Shown here in pieces: positions 51,654 to 59,976 of a DNA stretch of 64,000 bases. Below the pieces are notes generated by a model. The model saw only the letters and a program-made list of their open reading frames with translations. It made no database searches and was not told where the DNA came from. The DNA is from Ardenticatenaceae bacterium (lineage in GTDB: Bacteria > Chloroflexota > Anaerolineae > Promineifilales > Promineifilaceae). The stretch lies in the NCBI GenBank assembly GCA_020634495.1, contig JACKBR010000007.1, forward strand, positions 1-64,000, in the 5' to 3' direction. Positions within the stretch are counted from its first letter, which is position 1, and each line of letters begins with the position of its first letter. The translations under genes were made by a program, and so were the position numbers.

Positions 51654-51716
51654 TCAATTAAATCTACATTGCTTAGGGTTTGCCCGTTATGAACTTCCTC
51701 GTTTGACGGAGAGACT

Positions 51717-51768
51717 GGAGACTGGAGATTAGAGACTACCCGTCTCCAATCTCTAATCTCCAGTCTCC
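51717..51768. repeat. 19-bp perfect inverted pair of GGAGACT-type arrays
   Basis: The left arm 51717-51735 (GGAGACTGGAGATTAGAGA) and right arm 51750-51768 are exact reverse complements with a 14-nt loop. It lies between convergent genes and can form a strong hairpin in either transcript. No long T-tract is present. Confidence 0.85.
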
Positions 51769-51806
51769 TAAAAGTCCAAAGTTATATACGATTGAACCCA
51801 TAGATT

Positions 51807-52670
51807 CTAGGACCGTTTGCCCCTAAACAGGTTCCGCAGATAGGTGCGGACGGGGTATTTGCGTAATTCCCACAGAAAATGGGTGAGGGGTTGGAAACGG
51901 CCGTTTGCTGCCCGAAACGCCGCCAATTGTTGGGGAAAATCCTCGCCGAATCCAGCCAGCTGCGCTTCAAAAAGGGTCTCGGCAAAGCGGTAAAGTTCGC
52001 TGTCAAGCTGGTTGCTTGCCTGAATCGCTTCTAGCGTGGCGGGTGGCAGTACGGCCGTTGGCTTGCGGTCTGCGGAGACGTTTTGGCGCGAATAGCGAAT
52101 CTTTTGCCAGCCAAAAGCCGCCCGCAGCAAAAACAAGGTTTCATCAAAGCGCTCGGTTAGCCCCACGACCCGCATCCGGTTTTGCAGATTTTGTTTGGCC
52201 TGGGCCAGCAGGTCGGGCGTGCATTGGCCATAGGGAACCTCGTGGCCGGTGGTGAGATTGGCCAGCAGCCGGGTTTGCCCATTGTCGGCCAGCGTGTCGA
52301 TCTGGCTGGTGACAAACTGCTCCAGGCTCATTTTTTCTTGGGTCACTTGCTCGTAGCAGTAATGTTTGGGCGAGCGGCGGATAAAGTGGTAGTAGGAAAT
52401 GACCCGGTCAACGGGTTCGCGCAAAATGGTGAAATAAACGGCCGTTTCCGGGAGCTGCTGCTGCAAGCCAAAAGCAAAATGGCCGCGAAGCAGCTCGATT
52501 TTGGCCAGCGCTGCGGGGGAGAGCTGCTGGAATTCTTCCAGGGTGCCTGTTTGCCACATGGTGTAGATCGTTTCCCAGCGGTAATGACTTTCGATGATGC
52601 GGTAGAGGGTGCTTCCGGCCGTTTTGGGAATGTGCAGGAAGACGACGGGCCTGGCAGGTTTTTCACTCAT
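51807..52670 (-). CDS. sulfotransferase family 2 protein
   Basis: A 287-residue protein of the Sulfotransfer_2 type, which uses PAPS to sulfate sugars or lipids. The PAPS loop is VVFLHIPKTAGSTLYRII at the start (P-K-T-A-G-S-T) and the second motif is FTILREPVDRVISYYHFI near residue 85 (R-E-P-V-D-R). The rest is helical and aligns with the family in length. It overlaps the coiled-coil gene by 8 nt at its start and is last of a four-gene coupled operon. It is a second, unrelated-branch sulfotransferase in the window (see 2255). Confidence 0.9.
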   Translation of the reverse strand: MSEKPARPVVFLHIPKTAGSTLYRIIESHYRWETIYTMWQTGTLEEFQQLSPAALAKIELLRGHFAFGLQQQLPETAVYFTILREPVDRVISYYHFIRRSPKHYCYEQVTQEKMSLEQFVTSQIDTLADNGQTRLLANLTTGHEVPYGQCTPDLLAQAKQNLQNRMRVVGLTERFDETLFLLRAAFGWQKIRYSRQNVSADRKPTAVLPPATLEAIQASNQLDSELYRFAETLFEAQLAGFGEDFPQQLAAFRAANGRFQPLTHFLWELRKYPVRTYLRNLFRGKRS

Positions 52671-53319
52671 CGGGGGTTGATTTGTTTTGTAGCGCCGTCA
52701 CCTGCTGCATGAGCTGCTCTAGCTCTTCTTGTTGGTGGCGCACCTGGGCGTTGAGATATTGAATCCAATCGGCCTGAATTTGATTAACGGCCGTTTGCCT
52801 CTCGCCCAACTTGTTGACATAAAAAATAGCCAGGCTGTGCAGCCCGCTGCGCAGTCGCCGGATGAGGCCATTGAGAATGGGAATGGGACGGCCGTTTGGC
52901 TGAATGTCCATCTGCTGCTGCAGAAAGTCTGGCTGGGCCGTCTCGCTGAGTTCTTTTGTGGGGCGCATTTCGCCACCGGGAGTGCCGCTTTGGGCGCGGG
53001 CCAACCGGGCCGCCGTGCTCTGGTCATCCCCACGCCGTGCCTGGCCAACCCAGTTGATCTGCTGCTGCATTTCTTCAAATCCGCCGGACATCTCTTGCAG
53101 CAGCGTCAGCAGCATGTCGTTGATCTGGAACTGTTTGGCCAGCGCTGCCCGCAAATCAATCTCCTGCTGGCCGCTGTCGAACAGCTCCTGCCGGATTTTG
53201 TTTTGCCGTTGGCGCACCTCTTGCAGGCCGCGGCCAAAGGCATCACGAGAAATTGCGCCTTGCATCAATTCAAATTCAATATCGGCCAGCACGTCGCTGG
53301 CGGTTAAGGTACTTTTCAT
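52663..53319 (-). CDS. coiled-coil protein of unknown function in glycan operon
   Basis: A 218-residue protein, helical and Gln-rich throughout (RQRQNKIRQELFDSGQQEID, LLTLLQEMSGGFEEMQQQIN). The C-terminal part has LNGLIRRLRSGLHSLAIFYV, NKLGERQTAVNQIQADWIQY and QLMQQVTALQNK, a long coiled coil. The phrase around L-H-S-L-A-I-F-Y-V resembles segments attached to glycan methyltransferases that precede their catalytic domain, but no catalytic domain follows here. It overlaps both neighbours (4 and 8 nt), so it is made in fixed ratio with them. It may be a scaffold for glycosyltransferase and sulfotransferase; that is inference. Confidence 0.75.
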   Translation of the reverse strand: MKSTLTASDVLADIEFELMQGAISRDAFGRGLQEVRQRQNKIRQELFDSGQQEIDLRAALAKQFQINDMLLTLLQEMSGGFEEMQQQINWVGQARRGDDQSTAARLARAQSGTPGGEMRPTKELSETAQPDFLQQQMDIQPNGRPIPILNGLIRRLRSGLHSLAIFYVNKLGERQTAVNQIQADWIQYLNAQVRHQQEELEQLMQQVTALQNKSTPDE

Positions 53320-55619
53320 ACGGCTTCCTTGCTCCTCTCGCGCTGGGCTATCACCTGCCGGTACACCTCGGCAAACTGCTGGGCCATCTGCACATGGGTA
53401 AATTTTTCCAGCAGGCGCTGCCGTCCAGCCAGCCCCATCTCGCGCAAAAGGCTGGGATTTTGCAGCATTTTTAGAATGGCTTCGGCCAAATCGGCGGGCG
53501 CCTCTGGCTCTGCCAACAACCCGGTGACCCCGTCGTCAACCACTTCGGGAATGCCCCCGGCGCGGCAGCCAATGACCGGCTTGCCGTAGTTCATCGCTTC
53601 CAGATAAATCAGGCCAAATGATTCGTACAGCGACGGGGCCACAAACAGGTCGCAGCTTTGGTAAAGCTGGTTCAGCTTTTCTTCGCTCACCTGGCCTAAA
53701 AAGGAAACCTGGCTGGCAAATTGGGCATACTGCCGCTGGAAATGGGCGGCGTAGGTCAGCCCGGTTTGCTGCTGAAAGCCATCCCGGTGGCTGTTGTCTG
53801 CCCCGGCGATGATGAACTGCACGTTGGGCACCTGGGCCAGCACTTGGGGAATGGCGGCAAATAAATCCTGGATGCCCTTGCGCTTTTCCAGCCGTCCCAA
53901 ATAGAGCACGGTCAAGGTGGCGGGCGGGGTGTTGGGGTTAAACGGCCGTACCAAATCTTCCTCCACGGGAATGATGCCGTGCGGGATAATGCGGAACTGG
54001 TCGGCGGCGGCCTGGAATTGATAAACAGAGCGCATTTTTTCCACGGTGGCCGTTGAGTTTGGCACCAAAAAGGCGGCGCGTTCCACCAGGGTTTGTTCCA
54101 TGTCGCCCGCCAGACGGGCATCTGGATCGACGGTGTTTTGCAGCGCGGCAATCTGGCGCAAGGCGGTTTGCAGCCGCACCACCACGGGAATGTCCCCGCT
54201 AACGGCCGTTACCAATCCATCAAACTGCCACAGGGGGGAATCCACCAGTTGGATGCCGTCGTTGAGGATGAGGCGCTTGATTTTGTCGTGGACGGCGTGG
54301 CTGTGGTTGAGGGCGTAATACAGTTTGGGGAACATGCGGTAACGGCCGTATCGCTCCGCAGACGGCACGCGATGCACGTAAGCGCCCTCGTAAAACGAGA
54401 CCGTGTCTTTGGCACCCTGGGTGATCACATGCACGGTGTGGCCGCATTCAAACAGACCCTGAGCCATTAAATTGGTATGGCGGCCCACGCCTTCATGCTG
54501 GTGCGGCGGGTACGCCTTGCTGAGCAGGCAAAGGCGCAAGGGCGGGTCTGGCAAGGTGATGCTTGCCTGCCGTCCGCTGACGGGATCGACGGTTGGCTGC
54601 TGGGAAGAGGTTGGGGTTTGAAACGGCCGTATGGGCTCGCTGTTGTTTTGTGCCATAGTTATTTCGCTTGAGTCAATGAGCTGCCGGGGGCGCATGAGGC
54701 CAGCGTAGCTGCCCGTGACGGCGCTCTTCATCTCGGCCAGGCGCATTTTCCAAAATTGGCCCCTGGTCAGGCGCTTGTTGGCGTACATTTCCTGGCTCCA
54801 AAGCCAATGGCCATGCACATAGTGCAAGCCACGCAGTAAAATGTCGCGCTTCGATTCGCCCGCGCCCGGCCCATATTTCATGATGAAATACAACACCGAT
54901 TTGGTTTGCACCCACCAGCGGGCGTTAAAGCTGCCCGCTTCCCGGTTCCGGCTGGAGGCGGGCGCATGATACACAACCGCTTCTTTGACGGGATGGACAA
55001 TTTTGCCCGCATGGGCCAATCGTAAAGAAACGTCGGAATCGTCGTAGAGCCATTCAAAAAAGGCGTCAAATCCGCCCACGTCTAGCAGGGCCTGGCGGCG
55101 GAAGGCCATGTTGGTGCCCATCATGCGGCCCACCCAGCTTACGCCGCTGCCCGGAGGCACAATGCCCTCCAGCCAGGAATTGCGCACGTCGAGCTGCTCG
55201 GCCAGGGAAGAAGCGATGCCAATGCGGTGCTGCACCATAGGTTGGCGGGGATGGACCATGTAAACCATGCCGCCTGTGGCCTCCAGCAGGGGATCGGCAA
55301 ACAGGCGAGCCAGTTGGGCCAGCCAATGGTAGCTGGGCACGGCATCATCATCAATGTAGGCCACCATGTCGCCACGGGCGGCCAGCAGGCCGATATTGCG
55401 CGATTGGCTCAGGTTGGCTTTGGGGCAGCGCAAAATTTGCACCCGATCTTTGTACCTGGCCAGAATGTCCAAGGTTTCATCCTTGGTTGGCCCCACCACC
55501 ACCACCACCTCAAAATGGGGGTAGGATTGGTGCTCCAGGGCGCGCAGCAGGGTTTGCAGGGGTTTGGCCCGGTCGGTGGTGTTGACGACGATGGAAAAGG
55601 TGGGGCTAACGGTGTTCAT
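53316..55619 (-). CDS. bifunctional GT2-GT4 glycosyltransferase fusion
   Basis: A 767-residue protein with two catalytic domains. Residues about 1-290 are GT2: FSIVVNTTDRAKPLQTLLRA, DMVAYIDDDAVPSYHWLAQ with the D-D-D metal site, then GTNMAFRRQALLDVGGFDAF and YDDSDVSLRLAHAG. A Gln/Ser/Pro linker covers about 320-365. Residues about 368-767 are GT4: LRLCLLSKAYPPHQHEGVGR, LTVLYLGRLEKRKGIQDLFA and LFVAPSLYESFGLIYLEAMN with GKPVIGCRAGGIPEVVDDGV. Two successive sugar additions by one chain are plausible. It overlaps the upstream GT2 by 14 nt and the coiled-coil gene by 4 nt. Confidence 0.92.
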   Translation of the reverse strand: MNTVSPTFSIVVNTTDRAKPLQTLLRALEHQSYPHFEVVVVVGPTKDETLDILARYKDRVQILRCPKANLSQSRNIGLLAARGDMVAYIDDDAVPSYHWLAQLARLFADPLLEATGGMVYMVHPRQPMVQHRIGIASSLAEQLDVRNSWLEGIVPPGSGVSWVGRMMGTNMAFRRQALLDVGGFDAFFEWLYDDSDVSLRLAHAGKIVHPVKEAVVYHAPASSRNREAGSFNARWWVQTKSVLYFIMKYGPGAGESKRDILLRGLHYVHGHWLWSQEMYANKRLTRGQFWKMRLAEMKSAVTGSYAGLMRPRQLIDSSEITMAQNNSEPIRPFQTPTSSQQPTVDPVSGRQASITLPDPPLRLCLLSKAYPPHQHEGVGRHTNLMAQGLFECGHTVHVITQGAKDTVSFYEGAYVHRVPSAERYGRYRMFPKLYYALNHSHAVHDKIKRLILNDGIQLVDSPLWQFDGLVTAVSGDIPVVVRLQTALRQIAALQNTVDPDARLAGDMEQTLVERAAFLVPNSTATVEKMRSVYQFQAAADQFRIIPHGIIPVEEDLVRPFNPNTPPATLTVLYLGRLEKRKGIQDLFAAIPQVLAQVPNVQFIIAGADNSHRDGFQQQTGLTYAAHFQRQYAQFASQVSFLGQVSEEKLNQLYQSCDLFVAPSLYESFGLIYLEAMNYGKPVIGCRAGGIPEVVDDGVTGLLAEPEAPADLAEAILKMLQNPSLLREMGLAGRQRLLEKFTHVQMAQQFAEVYRQVIAQRERSKEAV

Positions 55620-56841
55620 AGCGGGTAACGGCTTCCAGAAGCAGCAAGCGCCTTTCGATGAGCCGCTGGAGTTTACTCATTTGGTCAAAGCGGGCCACGT
55701 GAATGGTGTTGAGTTGGGCCAGGAGATAATAATCGCGGCCAATGAGAAAGCTAAACGGCCGTAACACCAACAGCCGCCACAATCGTTTCCAGCGCGGCTC
55801 GTTGTGTCCAGTGCCCGGCTCAATAAAGTAGATGCGAGCCAGGAGATCATGCTCTTGCTGTTGGTAGCTTTGCAGCATTTGCAGGGTTTCTTGCCACTCC
55901 TTTTGGGTGGCAGTTTGCAGGGCGTGCTGGCGCAGTTGGCTGAAGCTGGCGGTTAGCTGTTGCACCTCTCCTGGAGAACGCGGGCGGTTCAGGTGGGCGG
56001 TGCGGGCAGCCAGGGTGGCGTTTAGAGTGTGCAGCAGCTGCCGCGCTCCCAAAAAACGGCCGATTGCCTGCTCATAATAAATTTCTTCAGAAATGGCTTT
56101 TGTTTCTGCGGGGAAAAATTGTGCCAGCTCGGCCTGGCTAAACTGTTTGGCCACAAAGCGGTAGCGCATGGCGTGCTGGTTGGCGCAGTGCTCAATGGGG
56201 TCGCTTTGCCAGGATTGGTTGTTGAACAGGTGAACGGCCGTTGCCTCCGGCACATACCCAATTTCAAAGCCTGACTGTTTTGCCCGAAAGCAATAATCTG
56301 TTTCTTCATAGTAGGCTGGGAAAAACCCTTCGTCGAATTCGCCAATGGTTTCCCAGGCGCGCCGGGTAATGCCAAACAGTGCGCCAGTAACATACTCAAC
56401 TGGATGATCTTCTGTGGTGATGTGACGGCCGTAGGCTAACGGCCGTTCCAAAAAAGCGCCCGCATGGTTCACCGTTTGATCTGCATTCAAAATACGGCCG
56501 CCCACGATCCCCAGATTTTTGTTATCTTCCACAGCCTGGCACAGGGCCTCCAGCCAGCCGGGCTGCACCAGGCAATCCTGGTTGAGCAGCACCAGCAAAT
56601 CGGCCGTGGCCTGGCGCAGACCCACATTCACGCCACCGGCAAAACCTAGATTGACGGGCTGGGGCAGCAAGGTCACCTGGGGGAATTGGGCTTCAATAAG
56701 CTGTTTGGACTGATCCTGGGAGCCGTTGTCTACACAGATAACTTCGTGTAAATGGGCGTGGGTTTGGCTGAAAACGGCCGTTAAACACGCCTCAATAACA
56801 CTTGCTCCATTCCAGACCGGGATAACAACAGCTACGTTCAT
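55606..56841 (-). CDS. glycosyltransferase family 2 with C-terminal helical extension
   Basis: A 411-residue protein. Residues about 1-240 are GT2: VAVVIPVWNGASVIEACLTA, ICVDNGSQDQSKQL, LGFAGGVNVGLRQATADLLV, LLNQDCLVQPGWL (metal site) and FDEGFFPAYYEETDYCFRAK. The last 150 residues are helical and Gln-rich (LTASFSQLRQHALQTATQKE) and end in a basic, aromatic stretch. That extension is similar in style to the adjacent coiled-coil protein. It is the first gene of the operon running down to 51807, all four genes overlapping. Confidence 0.88.
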   Translation of the reverse strand: MNVAVVIPVWNGASVIEACLTAVFSQTHAHLHEVICVDNGSQDQSKQLIEAQFPQVTLLPQPVNLGFAGGVNVGLRQATADLLVLLNQDCLVQPGWLEALCQAVEDNKNLGIVGGRILNADQTVNHAGAFLERPLAYGRHITTEDHPVEYVTGALFGITRRAWETIGEFDEGFFPAYYEETDYCFRAKQSGFEIGYVPEATAVHLFNNQSWQSDPIEHCANQHAMRYRFVAKQFSQAELAQFFPAETKAISEEIYYEQAIGRFLGARQLLHTLNATLAARTAHLNRPRSPGEVQQLTASFSQLRQHALQTATQKEWQETLQMLQSYQQQEHDLLARIYFIEPGTGHNEPRWKRLWRLLVLRPFSFLIGRDYYLLAQLNTIHVARFDQMSKLQRLIERRLLLLEAVTRYEHR

Positions 56842-56917
56842 AGTGGCTAATGTTACCCTTGAAACAGCCCAGACTCAAATATGCACGAGCCTGAAATTTT
56901 GGGCGGCAGAAAATATG

Positions 56918-56965
56918 AAAAATGCAGAAGGCATTGTCGATTTCTCGATTGCCTCCTGCATTTTT
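56918..56965 (-). terminator. terminator of the beta-helix protein gene
   Basis: AAAAATGCAG (56918-56927) and CTGCATTTTT (56956-56965) with paired inner AGGCA/TGCCT form an interrupted stem. The stem ends in a T-run on the minus strand, about 55 nt after the stop at 57018. Confidence 0.7.
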
Positions 56966-57017
56966 GCCTGAGTTTCTTCCAACTAGACGAACTAATCGCC
57001 CTGTCTCGCGGCTAAAT

Positions 57018-59099
57018 TTACCGCAGAATCGAAGGTATAAAAATTAAATCATCTGTTGGAAAAGCGACCACCGTGTTTGAGCTGGCGATAAGGCCATTGC
57101 TGCTGTTTCTGGCCTGGATGGTGATGGTGTAGTTGGCGTTGTTCGTAAGGCCAGTGAGGGTAAAAGAGGTGTTTGCGCCTGCATTGATAGGTGAAGGCCC
57201 TTCATTGGGCGGCGAGGCTCCGCCGCCTTGAGTAACAACAATATCGTAATGGTCTAATCCGGCCAGCAAGGTCAGGTCTGCATTCCAGAAAAGTAATAAC
57301 GTCCCATCGCCTGGCGAGACAGTCAGGCTGATGGGAGCATACTCATCGGCCCCCACGTCTGGTAAGCCGTAGGCTGTGCGGCTGTGATTGTCGATGTCAA
57401 CGGCCGTTCCCGTCCCGTTTGCCTGGTTGATAGCCGCAGAACCTGCCCCAATATGAAAATTGTAGTTGGGGCTTCCTGGTGAAACAAAGTTAGGATTACC
57501 GCTAAAAATTGAACTAATACCGGTAAACGTGCCGCTACCCCCCGTGTTCTGGTTGTTGTTATTGAACAAATTGTTGGTCAAAGAAACTGAATTGTTGCCT
57601 TGTGCATAAACGGCATTGTCTATGGCGTGATTTGCCACGATACTCTCAGAAAGGCTTGCTGAACCACCGTTGATGACAACCATACCAGACCCTTGCATAC
57701 CCGTAGCGTCAATTTGGTTATTGGCCAATGTCGTGTGCAGCAGCGTCACCGCATCGCCATTGACAAAGTAGCCGCCGCCACCGCCGCCCACACCGCTGCC
57801 GCTGCCTGTGTTGGCTGTATTGCTGCCAATAATGGTGTTTATAAACGTAGTGGTGGTGCTGCCAAAGAACCGTTCGCTGTAGACGCCCCCGCCCCCGCTG
57901 GCACCTTCATAAATGGTTCCATCGCCACCCCTGGCGCTGTTGTTCACAATGGTGGCCCGATTGATGGTGGTGTTGCTGTGACTTAAGGAAAGGCCGCCAC
58001 CTTCACCCAGGGAGCCGTCTTTGTTCGGATTTTGCCCATCGCCACCAGTGGCGCTGTTGCCACGAATGTCGATATTTTCCAGGGTTACGGTGGCAATTTC
58101 TGTAAAGATGCCGCCGCCAAACGCGCCGCCTGCATCGCCATTAGGCGCATCGCCACCGATTGCCTGGTTACCCGTCGCGGTGATATTTTGTAAATTAATC
58201 ACGGAATCAACCTGGAATGCTGCCCCACCACCCTGGGCATCTGCTTTCAGGCCATCAACGGAGCCGCTGCCGTTGCCATTACCGGCAATGGCCTGGTTGT
58301 TGATTAAAGTCAGGTTGCTGCCAGATAGCTGGGCATCAAAAGTATAAAGTCCTCCGCCAACGGCCAGCCCACCTCTGGTGGGGCCAGTGCCGCCACGCGC
58401 TTCATTGTTTTCAAAGAGAATGTTTTCCAGGGTTGTGCCGGCCGGGTTGGCGCGTAGGGCTAAGCCGCCGCCGCTGCCCGCTCCGCCGTACGCCGAGGAT
58501 GTGTTGCCGCCTACGGCCGTATTGTTTTCAAAAACCATATCGCGGGCAACCAACAAGCCCCGGTCTGCCAGTATGCCGCCGCCAAAAGCAAATGTCTGGC
58601 CATTGCCACCACTGCTCGCCCCCTGGAAATACCCGTTTCGGATTGTGAATCCTTGAATGGTCAGGCTGGCGCTGCTGGAATCGATGCCCCAAAATTGCAT
58701 AACGCGCCGTACGTTTTGTCCATCAATAATCGTGGGGTTGGCTGTGGGATTAGCGGCGCTCCAATTTGTATTGGTGTAGCCCCCTAAAATGGTGAGATGC
58801 CGGTTGATCAGGCAGACCACAGCCGGAACCCCATCTAAACAGCTTTCGGCATCCTGATACGTGCCAGCAGCAACCAAAATAACGTCGCCATCCGCAGCGA
58901 TGTTAATGGCCCCCTGAATGGTTTTGCAGGGCTGGGCTACGGTACCACATGAGCCTGTGTCGGAGCCAGTGGCCCCGTCCACGCGCAAGGTGGTACCTGC
59001 CTGCGTCGCTGCGAAAATTGATGTGGATTGAGCGGTTGAGCCAATTAGGAAGGAAAAAATTACAGCAGATAAGAGCAATATGCTCGTTGTTTTTTTCAT
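57018..59099 (-). CDS. secreted right-handed beta-helix protein with Fn3-like C-terminal domain
   Basis: A 693-residue secreted protein. The signal peptide is about residues 1-30. The phrase TLRVDGATGSDTGSCG, then QPCKTIQGAINIAADGDVIL, is the typical start of DUF1565/pectate-lyase-like beta-helix proteins. Many N-N-x-A-x-G-G-x-G turns follow (FENNTAVGGNTS, NNSARGGDG, GNSATGGDGQN), matching choice-of-anchor Q proteins. Near 590 GLPDVGADEYAPISL closes the helix, then a beta domain of Fn3 type (LTLLAGLDHYDIVVTQ, GLTNNANYTITIQA). It ends L-I-F-I-P-S-I-L-R, the short C-terminal motif of several secreted proteins here. It may bind polysaccharide. No catalytic residues are evident. Confidence 0.85.
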   Translation of the reverse strand: MKKTTSILLLSAVIFSFLIGSTAQSTSIFAATQAGTTLRVDGATGSDTGSCGTVAQPCKTIQGAINIAADGDVILVAAGTYQDAESCLDGVPAVVCLINRHLTILGGYTNTNWSAANPTANPTIIDGQNVRRVMQFWGIDSSSASLTIQGFTIRNGYFQGASSGGNGQTFAFGGGILADRGLLVARDMVFENNTAVGGNTSSAYGGAGSGGGLALRANPAGTTLENILFENNEARGGTGPTRGGLAVGGGLYTFDAQLSGSNLTLINNQAIAGNGNGSGSVDGLKADAQGGGAAFQVDSVINLQNITATGNQAIGGDAPNGDAGGAFGGGIFTEIATVTLENIDIRGNSATGGDGQNPNKDGSLGEGGGLSLSHSNTTINRATIVNNSARGGDGTIYEGASGGGGVYSERFFGSTTTTFINTIIGSNTANTGSGSGVGGGGGGYFVNGDAVTLLHTTLANNQIDATGMQGSGMVVINGGSASLSESIVANHAIDNAVYAQGNNSVSLTNNLFNNNNQNTGGSGTFTGISSIFSGNPNFVSPGSPNYNFHIGAGSAAINQANGTGTAVDIDNHSRTAYGLPDVGADEYAPISLTVSPGDGTLLLFWNADLTLLAGLDHYDIVVTQGGGASPPNEGPSPINAGANTSFTLTGLTNNANYTITIQARNSSNGLIASSNTVVAFPTDDLIFIPSILR

Positions 59100-59208
59100 T
59101 TTATCTATACCTCTACGTAGCTTTTGCTTACTTTACTGTCAAATGCGAACCAATAGTAAAGTGCTCAGGCAGGTAGATCAATAGGTGAATGGTTTTTCTG
59201 AGGGGAAA

Positions 59209-59898
59209 CTAAGATCGGCGCTGCATGAGGCGTAAACCACCCCACTGAATGGCTCCTTTTTCTTCATGCGCCTCTACGGTGACCTCGCGGGTGAGCGAGC
59301 CAAAATCTACCAGTTGGTTCGCATTTTCATTGGCGAACTGGTTGAGCCCTCGGGCTACATTGGTGAAGAAGCTGTCGTGGAAGAGCAGGTAAGCGTTGGG
59401 GGCAAGGTGGGGCAGCACGCCGCGTGCATCGCGGAGGACGCCTTCGTAGCTGTGGTCGCCATCGATGAGGACAAAATCAAATTTGCCGCCAGCAGCTTCC
59501 TCGGCTTTGGGCAGGATAGCAGGCGAATATCCTTCAATGAAGGTGGCCCGATGTTCTATTTTTTGCCAATCTTCAGGAGCTACATTCCATTCTGGATCGA
59601 CACAAATCAGCGGCGTTTGGCTGTTTAGAGCATCCAGGGCGGCATTCACAACCAGGGCTGAGCCGCCTTGAAAAGTGCCAATTTCCAGGTAGCGAGACGG
59701 CCGTAATGTAAAAATCAGCGTGTACAGCAGCAATCTTTCAGCGCGAGACATCCAAACGGGTGCGTTGCGGATTACCTCCATGGCTTCCAGATCAAATTCT
59801 TTGGCAAAGGGGGTTACATCATGCACCTTTACGTCGTCTTCGTTGACGGCCCCCATGACGGGGAATATTTTTGCCAGGAACGTGTTAAAAATTGACAT
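59209..59898 (-). CDS. class I SAM-dependent methyltransferase (Methyltransf_24)
   Basis: A 229-residue methyltransferase. The SAM loop is SRYLEIGTFQGGSALVVNAA near residue 70, then PLICVDPEWN (acid contacting ribose) and FDFVLIDGDHSYEGVLRDAR with the D-G-D-H-S-Y motif typical of Methyltransf_24 and of cephalosporin-hydroxylase-like members. VLPHLAPNAYLLFHDSFF follows. Likely substrate is a sugar or small molecule in the glycan pathway, inferred from context. It lies between the beta-helix and GT39-like genes on the same strand. A purine-rich AAGAAGAAAAAG precedes the ATG. Confidence 0.88.
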   Translation of the reverse strand: MSIFNTFLAKIFPVMGAVNEDDVKVHDVTPFAKEFDLEAMEVIRNAPVWMSRAERLLLYTLIFTLRPSRYLEIGTFQGGSALVVNAALDALNSQTPLICVDPEWNVAPEDWQKIEHRATFIEGYSPAILPKAEEAAGGKFDFVLIDGDHSYEGVLRDARGVLPHLAPNAYLLFHDSFFTNVARGLNQFANENANQLVDFGSLTREVTVEAHEEKGAIQWGGLRLMQRRS

Positions 59899-59976
59899 AA
59901 TCTTTTTCTTCTTTAGGATTTTGAGTTAACGCTGTCTATCCCAGCGCTTAATATTTTAGATGTGTTCTTGTCCAGC

